A stretch of DNA of 12,075 nucleotides, from positions 1-12,075 of the forward strand of contig JANYBI010000039.1 of NCBI GenBank assembly GCA_025360875.1. The letters are read 5' to 3'. Shown piece by piece: positions 1 to 7,013 of this stretch. The notes below the pieces were generated by a model. The model ran no database searches and was not told the origin of the DNA. It was given only the letters and a program-made list of their open reading frames with translations. Position 1 is the stretch's first letter, and each line of letters starts with the position of its first letter. The DNA comes from Lentisphaerota bacterium (GTDB lineage Bacteria; Verrucomicrobiota; Lentisphaeria; Victivallales; GWF2-50-93). Both the position numbers and the translations under genes were made by a program.

Positions 1-2
1 TC

Positions 3-107
3 AGCAACAACAGAATGGCTGAAGCAGCGCTGGAAAGGATGAGGACGCTATCCAAAATAATACTGGACTCTTCAACTCCAGGAGTCAAAAGAAGGAAAAA
101 GAAATAA
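3..107 (+). CDS. C-terminal tail of an unidentified protein (5' partial)
   Basis: An open frame enters from the left edge and ends at TAA 105-107. It encodes about 34 residues, including MAEAALERMRTLSKIIL, and ends in a basic run, VKRRKKK. The other two plus frames stop within the first 42 bases, so this is the only plus frame that could continue a gene from outside the window. The tail looks like an amphipathic helix followed by a lysine/arginine-rich extension. No family can be recognised from so short a piece. It could also be a chance open frame, because only about 105 bases are visible. Confidence 0.4.
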   Translation, partial: SNNRMAEAALERMRTLSKIILDSSTPGVKRRKKK

Positions 108-226
108 TGAGTTCAAAACTTGCTTAACTTAGCGCCATTCGACGCCATTCGGGTCGGTCCCTTTTTATATTGCTCAAATACTTGTATATTAATATTATAT
201 GCATTTTTGCGCAATCAAATATGGCT

Positions 227-277
227 CTTAGAACGATTCTAATACGCTTAAGTATTGCTTCTAAGGCGCCTTTTTAT
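227..277 (+). terminator. Possible weak intrinsic terminator
   Basis: CTTAGAA (227-233) pairs with TTCTAAG (259-265). Inside it, AATAC (241-245) pairs with GTATT (252-256) around a six-base loop. The structure is followed by GCGCC and a run of five T at 271-275. The stem is AT-rich and interrupted, so it may not terminate efficiently. It is placed to end transcripts from the upstream gene before the efflux operon. Confidence 0.25.
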
Positions 278-334
278 GGAACAACAGGGTGACGATATAA
301 GAATATCTTCAAGAATCAAAGAAATTATTGATTG

Positions 335-348
335 ATCTGAATTCAGAT
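335..348. promoter_or_regulatory. 14-bp perfect palindrome, candidate operator
   Basis: ATCTGAATTCAGAT is a perfect palindrome about 125 bases before the adaptor start codon. Short perfect palindromes of this size ahead of RND efflux operons are often binding sites for dimeric repressors such as TetR- or MarR-type proteins. No such regulator is encoded in the window, so the assignment rests only on symmetry and position. Confidence 0.3.
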
Positions 349-473
349 GGTTTCAGGGACGCAGCCGGTACAGAGCTGCATCAATGATATTGCCCTCTTG
401 CATTCGCCGATTCAAAATTGTATATTCCACGCTACAAGGAGTCCCGAATCAAAATCCGGAGATAATTCATACC

Positions 474-1655
474 ATGCGAAAATATTGGCTCATCCTGATA
501 TCCTTTGCGATCATTTCTACCATCACTTCCTGCGGAAAGAAGCTGGCGCCTCCTGCCCCTCCCCCGCCGGGCGTCGTATGCGCCATCGCGGAGAAAAAGG
601 ACGTGTCCAGCACCCATGAATACATAGGGCAGATAGTGGCTGAGGACTCGGTGAATCTTGTGGCGCGTGTCGAAGGATACCTTATCAAGCGCTCCTTCGA
701 GGAAGGAAGTTTTGTCAAGAAGGATGATCTCATCTTTGAAATTGATCCGCGGCCCTTCGACGCCCAGGTGAAGGAGGCCCAGGGTCAGCTCGAACATGCC
801 CAGGCCTCACTGAAATATGCCGATATCCAGGTCGAACGCTATACTACCCTGGTCAAGGGTGATGCCGTTTCCCAGAAGGATCTCGATTCCGCCATCATGC
901 AGCAGGGAGTTTCAAAAGGTGATATACTCGTGGCGCAGGGACAGCTGGATATCGCCAGGATAAACCTCGAATATACCAGGATCACTGCGCCATTCGACGG
1001 CAAGATCGGAACATGTCCCATCAGCGTCGGAAACCTTGTCGGACCGACAATAAACACCAATCTTTCAAATATCGTGAGGATCGATCCGGTGAAAGTCGAG
1101 TTCAGCATCCCTGAATCATATGTCATAAACATCAGGCAGAAAATAGGGACAATGGACAAGGTCGCCACGATGATAATTCCAAGGCTGGTCCTGTCAAACG
1201 GATCCGAATACCCTTTTGACGGCAAGATCTATTTTTCAGACAACGTCGTGAACACTTCCACAGGCACGCTCCTGGTCCGCGCCCGTTTTCCCAATACCGC
1301 GGGCCTTCTGAATGCCGGAGAATACGTGAAGGTCAGGCTTGGGCAAAAAGAAAAGGTCCCTTCCATAATGATTCCCGCAGTGGCCATCCAGAGGGACCAG
1401 ACAGGGGAATTTGTCCTGACGGTCGACAAGGATTCAAAGGTCCAGCGGCACATTGTCAAGACTGGTCAGACGCATGGTGTGGACATCGTCATATTGGAAG
1501 GTGTTTCCGAAGGGGACAAGGTAATTGTCCGCGGCGTGCTGAAAGTCAAGCCGGGCATGATAGCTAATGCTTCGATTGAAGAATCCGCCAAACCTGAGAC
1601 AAAGCCTCAACCCACTGCTCCCAAGGCTGGTTCGCCAACATCCCAAAAGGAATAA
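474..1655 (+). CDS. RND efflux periplasmic adaptor (membrane fusion lipoprotein)
   Basis: This 393-residue protein is an AcrA/MexA-type adaptor that bridges an inner-membrane RND pump and an outer-membrane channel. Residues 1-19 form a lipoprotein signal with the lipobox ITSC, so Cys20 should be lipidated, and a proline-rich linker (25-33) follows. The first half of the split lipoyl domain is near 55-92, with the typical segment VARVEGYLIKRSFEEGSFV. An alpha-helical hairpin spans about 95-165, and the second lipoyl half follows with YTRITAPFDGKIG (167-179). A beta-barrel domain and a membrane-proximal domain (about 300-365) complete it. The tail from 368 is rich in Pro, Lys and Glu. ATG 474 was chosen over the in-frame ATG 384 because only it puts the signal peptide at the N terminus; GGAG at 458-461 is a slightly distant ribosome site. 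The pump gene follows after 53 bases. Confidence 0.93.
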   Translation: MRKYWLILISFAIISTITSCGKKLAPPAPPPPGVVCAIAEKKDVSSTHEYIGQIVAEDSVNLVARVEGYLIKRSFEEGSFVKKDDLIFEIDPRPFDAQVKEAQGQLEHAQASLKYADIQVERYTTLVKGDAVSQKDLDSAIMQQGVSKGDILVAQGQLDIARINLEYTRITAPFDGKIGTCPISVGNLVGPTINTNLSNIVRIDPVKVEFSIPESYVINIRQKIGTMDKVATMIIPRLVLSNGSEYPFDGKIYFSDNVVNTSTGTLLVRARFPNTAGLLNAGEYVKVRLGQKEKVPSIMIPAVAIQRDQTGEFVLTVDKDSKVQRHIVKTGQTHGVDIVILEGVSEGDKVIVRGVLKVKPGMIANASIEESAKPETKPQPTAPKAGSPTSQKE

Positions 1656-1708
1656 ATTCCAAGTTCCAAACAATATTCAAAATAGAAAAATCAAAAATAA
1701 TACAATAG

Positions 1709-4700
1709 ATGATAAGCAAAATCTTCATACATAGGCCCAGGCTTGCGTTTGTAATTTCAATAGTCCTGGTGATCGCCGGCCTCATCTCAATCTTCAACCT
1801 GCCGGTGTCCCAGTATCCCAACATCACCCCTCCCCAGGTGCAGGTATCGTCCACATACACCGGCGCGAGCGCCGATGTCGTGACAAAGACGGTTGTCCAG
1901 CCTCTTGAGAACCAGGTTAACGGCGTCGAAGACATGATCTACATGTCGTCCACCGGCGGAAACGACGGCTCGCAGAACACCATGGTGACATTCTATCCCG
2001 GCACGAGCGGCGACATGAACACCGTCAACACGCAGAACCGGGTAAGCCTTGCAACTCCGCAGCTTCCTGACAGCGTCAAGCGGCAGGGGATCACGGTGAA
2101 GCAGAAGTCCACCAACATGCTGATGGTGATCAACCTCTATTCGCCGAACAACACCTACGATTCCGTCTTCCTCAGCAACTATGCGCTCATCAATATCCAG
2201 AATGAAATGCTCCGTATCAGGGGTGTCGCCGACGCCAAGATAATGGGAGAGCTGGACTACTCCATGCGCATATGGCTGAATTCCGACAAGCTTGCAAGTC
2301 TCGGTGTCTCACCGCAGGAAATAATAAATGCAATCCAGGCGCAGAACGTACAGGCGGCATCCGGCCAGATCGGCATGCCCCCTACTCCTCCAGGGCAGGT
2401 GAACCAGCTCATGATCCAGGTGAAGGGAAGGCTTGAATTCCCGGAGGAATTCGCTGAAATTGTCGTGAGGGCTCAGTCCGACGGATCGCAGATAAAGATC
2501 AAGGATGTCGCGAAGGTCGAGCTCGGTTCCTTCAGCTACCAGTCCTTCGGCGAGCGCGACAACATGCCCGGCCTGAATCTCGCGGTCTACCAGCTGCCTG
2601 CGGCAAATGGCCTGCAAATCGCGGACACGGTCTACAAGAAGATGAAGGATCTCGAAAAATATTTCCCTCCTGACCTGAAATATTCCATAAACTATGACAC
2701 CACCCAGTTCGTGCGCCGTTCGATCAAGGAAGTCGTGTTCACGCTTTTTATAGCCATCGCGCTTGTGATCGGGGTCGTCTTCCTCTTCCTGCAGGACTGG
2801 CGCGCGGTCCTGGTCCCCACTCTTGCGGTACCGGTGTCGCTGATCGGCACATTCGCGGCCCTGCTTGCGATGGGCTACAGCATCAATCTCGTCTCCCTCT
2901 TCGGACTGATACTGGCGATAGGAATTGTCGTCGACGACGCAATTGTAGTCGTCGAGAACTGCAAGCGTCTCATGGAGCACGAGGGTCTGGATCCTGTCAG
3001 TGCGACCGAAAAGACCATGGAGCAGGTCTCCAATCCCATCATAGCCACCACATTCGTGCTCATGGCCATGTTCGTCCCCGTATGTTTCCTGCCCGGAATA
3101 TCCGGCTCCCTGTATCGCCAGTTCGCGATCACCATCTCATGCGCCGTCCTTATTTCGGCGATAAACGCCCTTACGCTGAGCCCCGCGCTCTGCGCATGTT
3201 TCCTGAAACCTGAAAAGGGCAGGCCTATCCTTCCGTTCCGCATGTTCAACAAATTCTTCGACTGGGTGACTCTCGGTTTCGCTTCCGCTTCCGAGATGTT
3301 CGCCCGGCGGGCGTTCCTCGGCGTAATCTTCCTGGCGGCCTGCCTCTGGGGATGCAACTGGCTCTACGAAAGAATACCTACGGGATTCATCCCGGACGAG
3401 GACATGGGAATTTTCTTCGTCAATATCCAGCTGCCGGAAGCCTCTTCGCTTGAACGCACCAACAAGGTTGTCAGGACCGCAGTTGAAAAGATTTTGGCGG
3501 TAAAGGGGATCGACCATGTCCTCGCGGTGAACGGCTATAACATGATCGACCAGGTGAACAATCCCAACAATGCACTGCTGATAGTGGTTCTCAAGGACTG
3601 GGACCAGAGGAAAACGCCGGAACTGTTCCAGAAATCCCTAATGCGCAAGCTCCAGGGCGAACTCAATGTCATGCCGGACGCCGCGTTCTTCTGCTTCCCG
3701 CTTCCGGCCATACCCGGACTCGGAACCGCAGGCGGACTGTCATTCATCATCGAGGATCTGAGAGGTGTCGACCCGCAGGTGCTTGCACAGGTAATGACAG
3801 CTTTCCTGATGGAGGCGCACAAGCAGCCTGAAATTGCGTCGGCATATAGCACCTACAGTTCGACAGTCCCCCAGATATATCTTGAAATAGACCGTGAAAA
3901 GGTGATGAAGCTGGAACTCAGCCTGTCCGATGTGTTCAACGCCCTGCAGACCTATCTGGGTTCCTATTATGTAAATGATTTCAACAAGTTCGGACAGGTC
4001 TTCAAGGTAATGCTCCAGTCGCAGGGGGAGTTCCGCCAGAGCGCTTCAGACATCATGGGGATATATGTGCGAAACGCTAAAGGCAAGATGGTCCCGCTAG
4101 GCACCATCGCAACCGCCAAGATCGTGTTCGGACCGCAGACCATCCTGCGCTACAACATGTACCAGGCGATAAGAATCAATGCCGCAACACCCCAGGGCAT
4201 CAGTTCAGGACAGGCGATGGGCGCCTTCGAGCGCGTTGCCAAGGACGTGCTGCCGGAAGGTTTCAAATACGAATGGACCGACATGTCCTATCAGGAACTT
4301 CAGGCTGCAGGAAAGGCCGGCTTCATATTCCTGCTGGCCCTGGTCTTCATATATCTCTTCCTTGTCGGACAGTATGAGAGCTGGATGATACCTATCGCGA
4401 TCATGCTTTCAGTTCCTGTGGCGCTGCTGGGTTCCCTGGCATTCCTTCTGCTGCTCGGTGTCGAGAACAACATCTACACGCAGATCGGATTCGTACTCCT
4501 GTTCGGAATGACATGCAAGACCGAGATCCTTATCGTCGAATTCGCCATGCACATGCGCGAAAAGGGACTGGGGATAGTTGAATCTGCTATCGAGGCCAGA
4601 AAGACCCGTTTCCGCGCGGTGGTCATGACAGGTACCGCATTCATCCTCGGTGTCTCGCCGCTGGTATTCGCGATAGGTGCTGGCGCAGCGAGCCGCCGCT

Positions 4701-4876
4701 CCCTCGGTACAGCCGTGTTCGGCGGAATGATCGTCGGTGAAGTGCTTGGAACAATCATGACTCCCATGTTCTATGTCGCCATCCAGTGGTTGCGTGAAAA
4801 GGTCGGCGGGTGGAAACCGCCTGCAAATCCAAATATAGTTGATACAAAGCCCGCAGAAAATAAAGCGGCTACATAA
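1709..4876 (+). CDS. HAE1/AcrB-type RND multidrug efflux pump
   Basis: This 1055-residue inner-membrane protein is a proton-driven RND transporter of the hydrophobe/amphiphile efflux family; AcrB has 1049 residues. The N terminus, MISKIFIHRPRLAFVISIVL, is the family signature with TM1. The porter segment PVSQYPNITPPQVQV and QVNGVEDMIYMSST follow. TM2-TM6 lie at about 340-500, and TM4 carries the proton-relay pair Asp409-Asp410 in GIVVDDAIVVVEN. The second periplasmic loop spans about 560-865, and TM8-TM12 lie at about 870-1025. Lys937 (in CKTEILIVEF), Arg967 and Thr974 match AcrB Lys940, Arg971 and Thr978, so the proton relay looks intact. The start codon has no Shine-Dalgarno sequence in the AT-rich 53-base gap, so translation may be coupled to the adaptor or use an unstructured leader. 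No TolC-like channel gene is adjacent. The substrate cannot be told from sequence. Confidence 0.96.
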   Translation: MISKIFIHRPRLAFVISIVLVIAGLISIFNLPVSQYPNITPPQVQVSSTYTGASADVVTKTVVQPLENQVNGVEDMIYMSSTGGNDGSQNTMVTFYPGTSGDMNTVNTQNRVSLATPQLPDSVKRQGITVKQKSTNMLMVINLYSPNNTYDSVFLSNYALINIQNEMLRIRGVADAKIMGELDYSMRIWLNSDKLASLGVSPQEIINAIQAQNVQAASGQIGMPPTPPGQVNQLMIQVKGRLEFPEEFAEIVVRAQSDGSQIKIKDVAKVELGSFSYQSFGERDNMPGLNLAVYQLPAANGLQIADTVYKKMKDLEKYFPPDLKYSINYDTTQFVRRSIKEVVFTLFIAIALVIGVVFLFLQDWRAVLVPTLAVPVSLIGTFAALLAMGYSINLVSLFGLILAIGIVVDDAIVVVENCKRLMEHEGLDPVSATEKTMEQVSNPIIATTFVLMAMFVPVCFLPGISGSLYRQFAITISCAVLISAINALTLSPALCACFLKPEKGRPILPFRMFNKFFDWVTLGFASASEMFARRAFLGVIFLAACLWGCNWLYERIPTGFIPDEDMGIFFVNIQLPEASSLERTNKVVRTAVEKILAVKGIDHVLAVNGYNMIDQVNNPNNALLIVVLKDWDQRKTPELFQKSLMRKLQGELNVMPDAAFFCFPLPAIPGLGTAGGLSFIIEDLRGVDPQVLAQVMTAFLMEAHKQPEIASAYSTYSSTVPQIYLEIDREKVMKLELSLSDVFNALQTYLGSYYVNDFNKFGQVFKVMLQSQGEFRQSASDIMGIYVRNAKGKMVPLGTIATAKIVFGPQTILRYNMYQAIRINAATPQGISSGQAMGAFERVAKDVLPEGFKYEWTDMSYQELQAAGKAGFIFLLALVFIYLFLVGQYESWMIPIAIMLSVPVALLGSLAFLLLLGVENNIYTQIGFVLLFGMTCKTEILIVEFAMHMREKGLGIVESAIEARKTRFRAVVMTGTAFILGVSPLVFAIGAGAASRRSLGTAVFGGMIVGEVLGTIMTPMFYVAIQWLREKVGGWKPPANPNIVDTKPAENKAAT

Positions 4877-5018
4877 GAACCTCCCGGAAAATAATCGAAG
4901 AAATAGTCATTGAAAAATGCGGTTTCTATCTTCCACCTGATGGTGCAGATCATTGATCCTCATTGATATACGCCAGTCGAATTCCTATTATGAAGAATGT
5001 CAGCCGTGAACTCCAGCT

Positions 5019-5088
5019 TAGACTAATCCGCAAAAAACTATATTATTATATGGGCACTATTGCATATTTGTAATAATACCCATATAGT
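5019..5088 (+). promoter_or_regulatory. Candidate promoter(s) of the AbiE-like module
   Basis: Two sigma-70-like arrangements can be drawn. The first is TAGACT (5019-5024), 16 bases, TATTAT (5041-5046), which gives a leader of about 40 bases and puts its -10 box on the left arm of the inverted repeat. The second is TTGCAT (5060-5065), 17 bases, TATAGT (5083-5088), whose predicted start point falls at or next to the ATG at 5095 and would give a leaderless message. No Shine-Dalgarno sequence precedes the ATG, which is compatible with the second. Both have imperfect -35 boxes. Confidence 0.3.
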
Positions 5089-5091
5089 AAT
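5042..5091. promoter_or_regulatory. 13-bp inverted repeat, candidate antitoxin operator
   Basis: ATTATTATATGGG (5042-5054) and CCCATATAGTAAT (5079-5091) are inverted copies that match at 12 of 13 positions, separated by 24 bases. The right arm ends three bases before the start codon of the AbiEi-like gene. The arms overlap both promoter possibilities. In studied AbiE systems the antitoxin represses its own operon by binding inverted repeats in the promoter, so this is the expected place and form for an autoregulatory operator. Binding itself is an inference. Confidence 0.6.
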
Positions 5092-5094
5092 GTC

Positions 5095-6162
5095 ATGAAG
5101 ATAGAAAAAGACATCTTAAGACAGGGTTTGGAAGTGCTCGAATCTCTTCTTGATGAGCATGGAATCGCCCACAAGAAGGCATCTGCGTGCGGCATTGGAA
5201 AAAGAAAATGGGATGCCAGGCTGTCGCTGCCGGAGCTCAAGAAAGATATTCTCATTGAGGCAAAGGCGGTTTTCCAGCCCGATCAAATCAATGAATTTGC
5301 CTACTCCTTTGGTTTTGAAGAAGGTATTCAGGATAAAACTGGGGATCTTCTACCCTTGATCATTACCCGTAGAATAACTGAGAATGCCTTTGAATGCTGC
5401 AAGAAGAACAATATAGCGGTAATTGATCTAAACAGAAATGTCCTTCTAAAGCTGCCGGGTCCCATCATCGAACGTTATCGCGAACCAAAAGAGGAGAAAA
5501 GGCATCTTGGCACTTCGGGAACTGTCTTTTCCGCCAAGGCTTCAAGGATAGTCCGGGCCTTGCTTTCACGTCCGCAAACGACATGGGAACAGGCGAAACT
5601 TGTTGATAAGACCGGAATTACCCAGGGATATGCAAGCCAAATTCTGGCGAAAATGCAATCTGAAAAGTACATATTTCAAATAGGCGGTTTCATAAAACTT
5701 GTTGATCCTGACCGGTTATTGAATGATTGGATGGCCCATTACCGCTTTGACCGGCATAAGAAAAATGAATTTGCACTGAATTTCAATTCGTATGAGGAAG
5801 GCCTCAGGAAGTTATCTGATGAACTGAAACGTCTGGGTGTAAAATCCGCTCTCACCGGCTGGAGCGGGGCATTTATCCTGGCACCTTACGGAGTTCCACC
5901 TAAACTCATGGCCTATGCCCAGGAAGTTCCTGCAATCAAGGATTCCCCGGTTCTTTTTCCGGTGGAAAGAGATGGGAACGTAGTCCTTTACCTTCCACAT
6001 GATGAAGGTGTCTTTCAATTTAATTCCAATACCGCAGATAATGAATACTGTCCTGTCGTTTCAGAAGCACAGCTTTATCTTGATCTGTCAAAAATGCCGG
6101 GACGTGCCAAGGAGCAGGCCGAGCATTTCAAGGAAGAATGCCTGAAATGGGGGAATGACTGA
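5095..6162 (+). CDS. AbiEi-like type IV antitoxin / transcriptional regulator
   Basis: This 355-residue protein has three visible parts. Residues about 1-125 resemble a restriction-endonuclease-like fold: Asp40 in WDARL, then ILIEAKAV with Glu55-x-Lys57, then the strands LLPLIIT (85-91) and NNIAVIDLNRNVLLKL (105-120). This fits a D...ExK core, but catalysis is not shown. Residues about 146-203 form a winged helix, with helices in SAKASRIVRALLSR and GITQGYASQILAKMQSEKY and a wing at IFQIGGFIKL. Residues about 225-345 form the C-terminal domain, including GVKSALTGWSGAFILAPYG, which resembles the antitoxin part of long AbiEi-type proteins. The next gene, 2 bases on, encodes the matching nucleotidyltransferase. 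The likely role is DNA-binding autorepression and neutralisation of the toxin. ATG 5095 is used although no Shine-Dalgarno sequence precedes it. Base composition is lower in G+C than in the pump genes. The family call is from motif pattern and synteny. Confidence 0.8.
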   Translation: MKIEKDILRQGLEVLESLLDEHGIAHKKASACGIGKRKWDARLSLPELKKDILIEAKAVFQPDQINEFAYSFGFEEGIQDKTGDLLPLIITRRITENAFECCKKNNIAVIDLNRNVLLKLPGPIIERYREPKEEKRHLGTSGTVFSAKASRIVRALLSRPQTTWEQAKLVDKTGITQGYASQILAKMQSEKYIFQIGGFIKLVDPDRLLNDWMAHYRFDRHKKNEFALNFNSYEEGLRKLSDELKRLGVKSALTGWSGAFILAPYGVPPKLMAYAQEVPAIKDSPVLFPVERDGNVVLYLPHDEGVFQFNSNTADNEYCPVVSEAQLYLDLSKMPGRAKEQAEHFKEECLKWGND

Positions 6163-6164
6163 TA

Positions 6165-7007
6165 ATGCAGAAGCCAGTTATAATTTCGGGATACAATGAT
6201 AAGACGACAGAACTTGCCGAGATGGGCCTTCTTGAAATATGGAGCAAACTTGGTGAATACCGCGATCATCTCGTATTGATTGGTGGGCTTGTGCCACGCT
6301 ATCTTATCAACCAGGAAAAGCAGCCCCGGAAGAACAGGCATTGCGGAACAATGGATGTCGACCTTGGAATTTCAATTGCCGTAGCAGACATTGAAGTTTA
6401 TGAGGATATTGCCGAAACGCTGGGAAAAATGGGTTTTGAATCCGGAAAGAATACAAAGGGGATGGAACAGAAACATTCTTTTGTCAAAAAAACTGGCAAT
6501 GCAAAACTGATTCTTGACTTCCTTACTGCAAAGCATGGCGGACCGGCTGATTCACTTATGAAGAGCATTCAGGACAATCTCAGCGCAATTCAGGTAGAAG
6601 GACTTGCTTTGGCATTCGACAAGCCGCTGAGGATCCAGATCGATGGAAAACTTCTTTCCGGCGGATTGACGGAAGAAACCATAAATATATGCCGGCCCAT
6701 ACCATTTGTAGTCTTAAAGGCATTGGCCTTTGATAAGAGACGCGAGCCCAAGGATGTCTACGACATGGTCTATGTTCTTTCAAATTACAAAGGAGGGGCG
6801 TCGGCACTTGCCCGGGAAGCGACATCGGGGGAACGCAGGGCGGATGCTTTTAAAAACGCAATCTCATCCATGAAAAGACATTTCAGAAGTCCATCGTACG
6901 ACGGGCCTGTTCAATATGGACATTTTATCGAAGACCTGACACAGGCTGCTTCGGCTTTTGCCGCAGTTCAGGAATTTTTAAAATGCGTAGATAGTAAATC
7001 ACGGTAA
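6165..7007 (+). CDS. AbiEii-like nucleotidyltransferase toxin
   Basis: This 280-residue protein has the DNA-polymerase-beta-type nucleotidyltransferase core of AbiEii/AbiGii toxins. The nucleotide-binding turn is LVLIGGLVPRYL (37-47, Gly40-Gly41), followed by the metal-binding pair in GTMDVDLGI (Asp64 and Asp66). A third acidic residue is Asp118 in KLILDFLTAK. The later segment PFVVLKALAFDKRREPKDVYD (180-200) supplies the Lys/Arg and Asp residues typical of the C-terminal motifs of this family. Family members transfer nucleotides to target molecules; related mycobacterial MenT toxins act on tRNA ends, but the target here is unknown. The start lies 2 bases after the antitoxin stop, with GGGGG at 6149-6153 as a plausible ribosome site 11 bases before it, so translation is probably coupled. 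All catalytic residues seem present, so the toxin is probably active. Confidence 0.85.
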   Translation: MQKPVIISGYNDKTTELAEMGLLEIWSKLGEYRDHLVLIGGLVPRYLINQEKQPRKNRHCGTMDVDLGISIAVADIEVYEDIAETLGKMGFESGKNTKGMEQKHSFVKKTGNAKLILDFLTAKHGGPADSLMKSIQDNLSAIQVEGLALAFDKPLRIQIDGKLLSGGLTEETINICRPIPFVVLKALAFDKRREPKDVYDMVYVLSNYKGGASALAREATSGERRADAFKNAISSMKRHFRSPSYDGPVQYGHFIEDLTQAASAFAAVQEFLKCVDSKSR

Positions 7008-7013
7008 ATATTA

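Larger units (their letters stand above)
108..473. other. AT-rich intergenic region before the efflux operon
   Basis: No convincing gene was found in these 366 bases. An in-frame upstream ATG at 384 would extend the adaptor by 30 residues, but those residues would precede and bury its lipoprotein signal. The stretch holds a tandem 10-base direct repeat with core CGCCATTCG at 133-141 and 143-151, a nested weak hairpin at 227-265 followed by a short T run, and a perfect 14-bp palindrome at 335-348. A weak sigma-70-like promoter can be drawn as TTGCTC (170-175), 17 bases, TATTAT (193-198). This region probably carries the 3' end of the upstream unit and the control region of the efflux operon. 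Confidence 0.5.
4877..5094. other. Intergenic region between pump and AbiE-like module
   Basis: These 218 bases hold no convincing gene and no clear terminator for the efflux operon. The right-hand half carries the inverted repeat and promoter-like boxes described separately. This is the left boundary of the more AT-rich module, but no flanking direct repeat, tRNA remnant or integrase site was seen. Confidence 0.4.

Noticed and set aside
133..151. Two adjacent CGCCATTCG copies as a possible CRISPR-like or iteron array
   Set aside because: Only two copies of nine bases with a one-base spacer are present; this is too small for an array or replication origin.
384..473. N-terminal extension of the adaptor from ATG 384
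   Set aside because: It would put 30 extra residues before a clear lipoprotein signal peptide, and the ATG at 474 gives a normal adaptor length.
2309..2980. Long minus-strand open frame (223 residues) inside the pump gene
   Set aside because: It is antisense to a strongly conserved RND coding region, is rich in charged residues with no recognisable motif, and is explained by the codon bias of the real gene.
7008..7013. Terminator between the toxin and AraC genes
   Set aside because: The gap is six bases, and no stem-loop of useful length was found around it.
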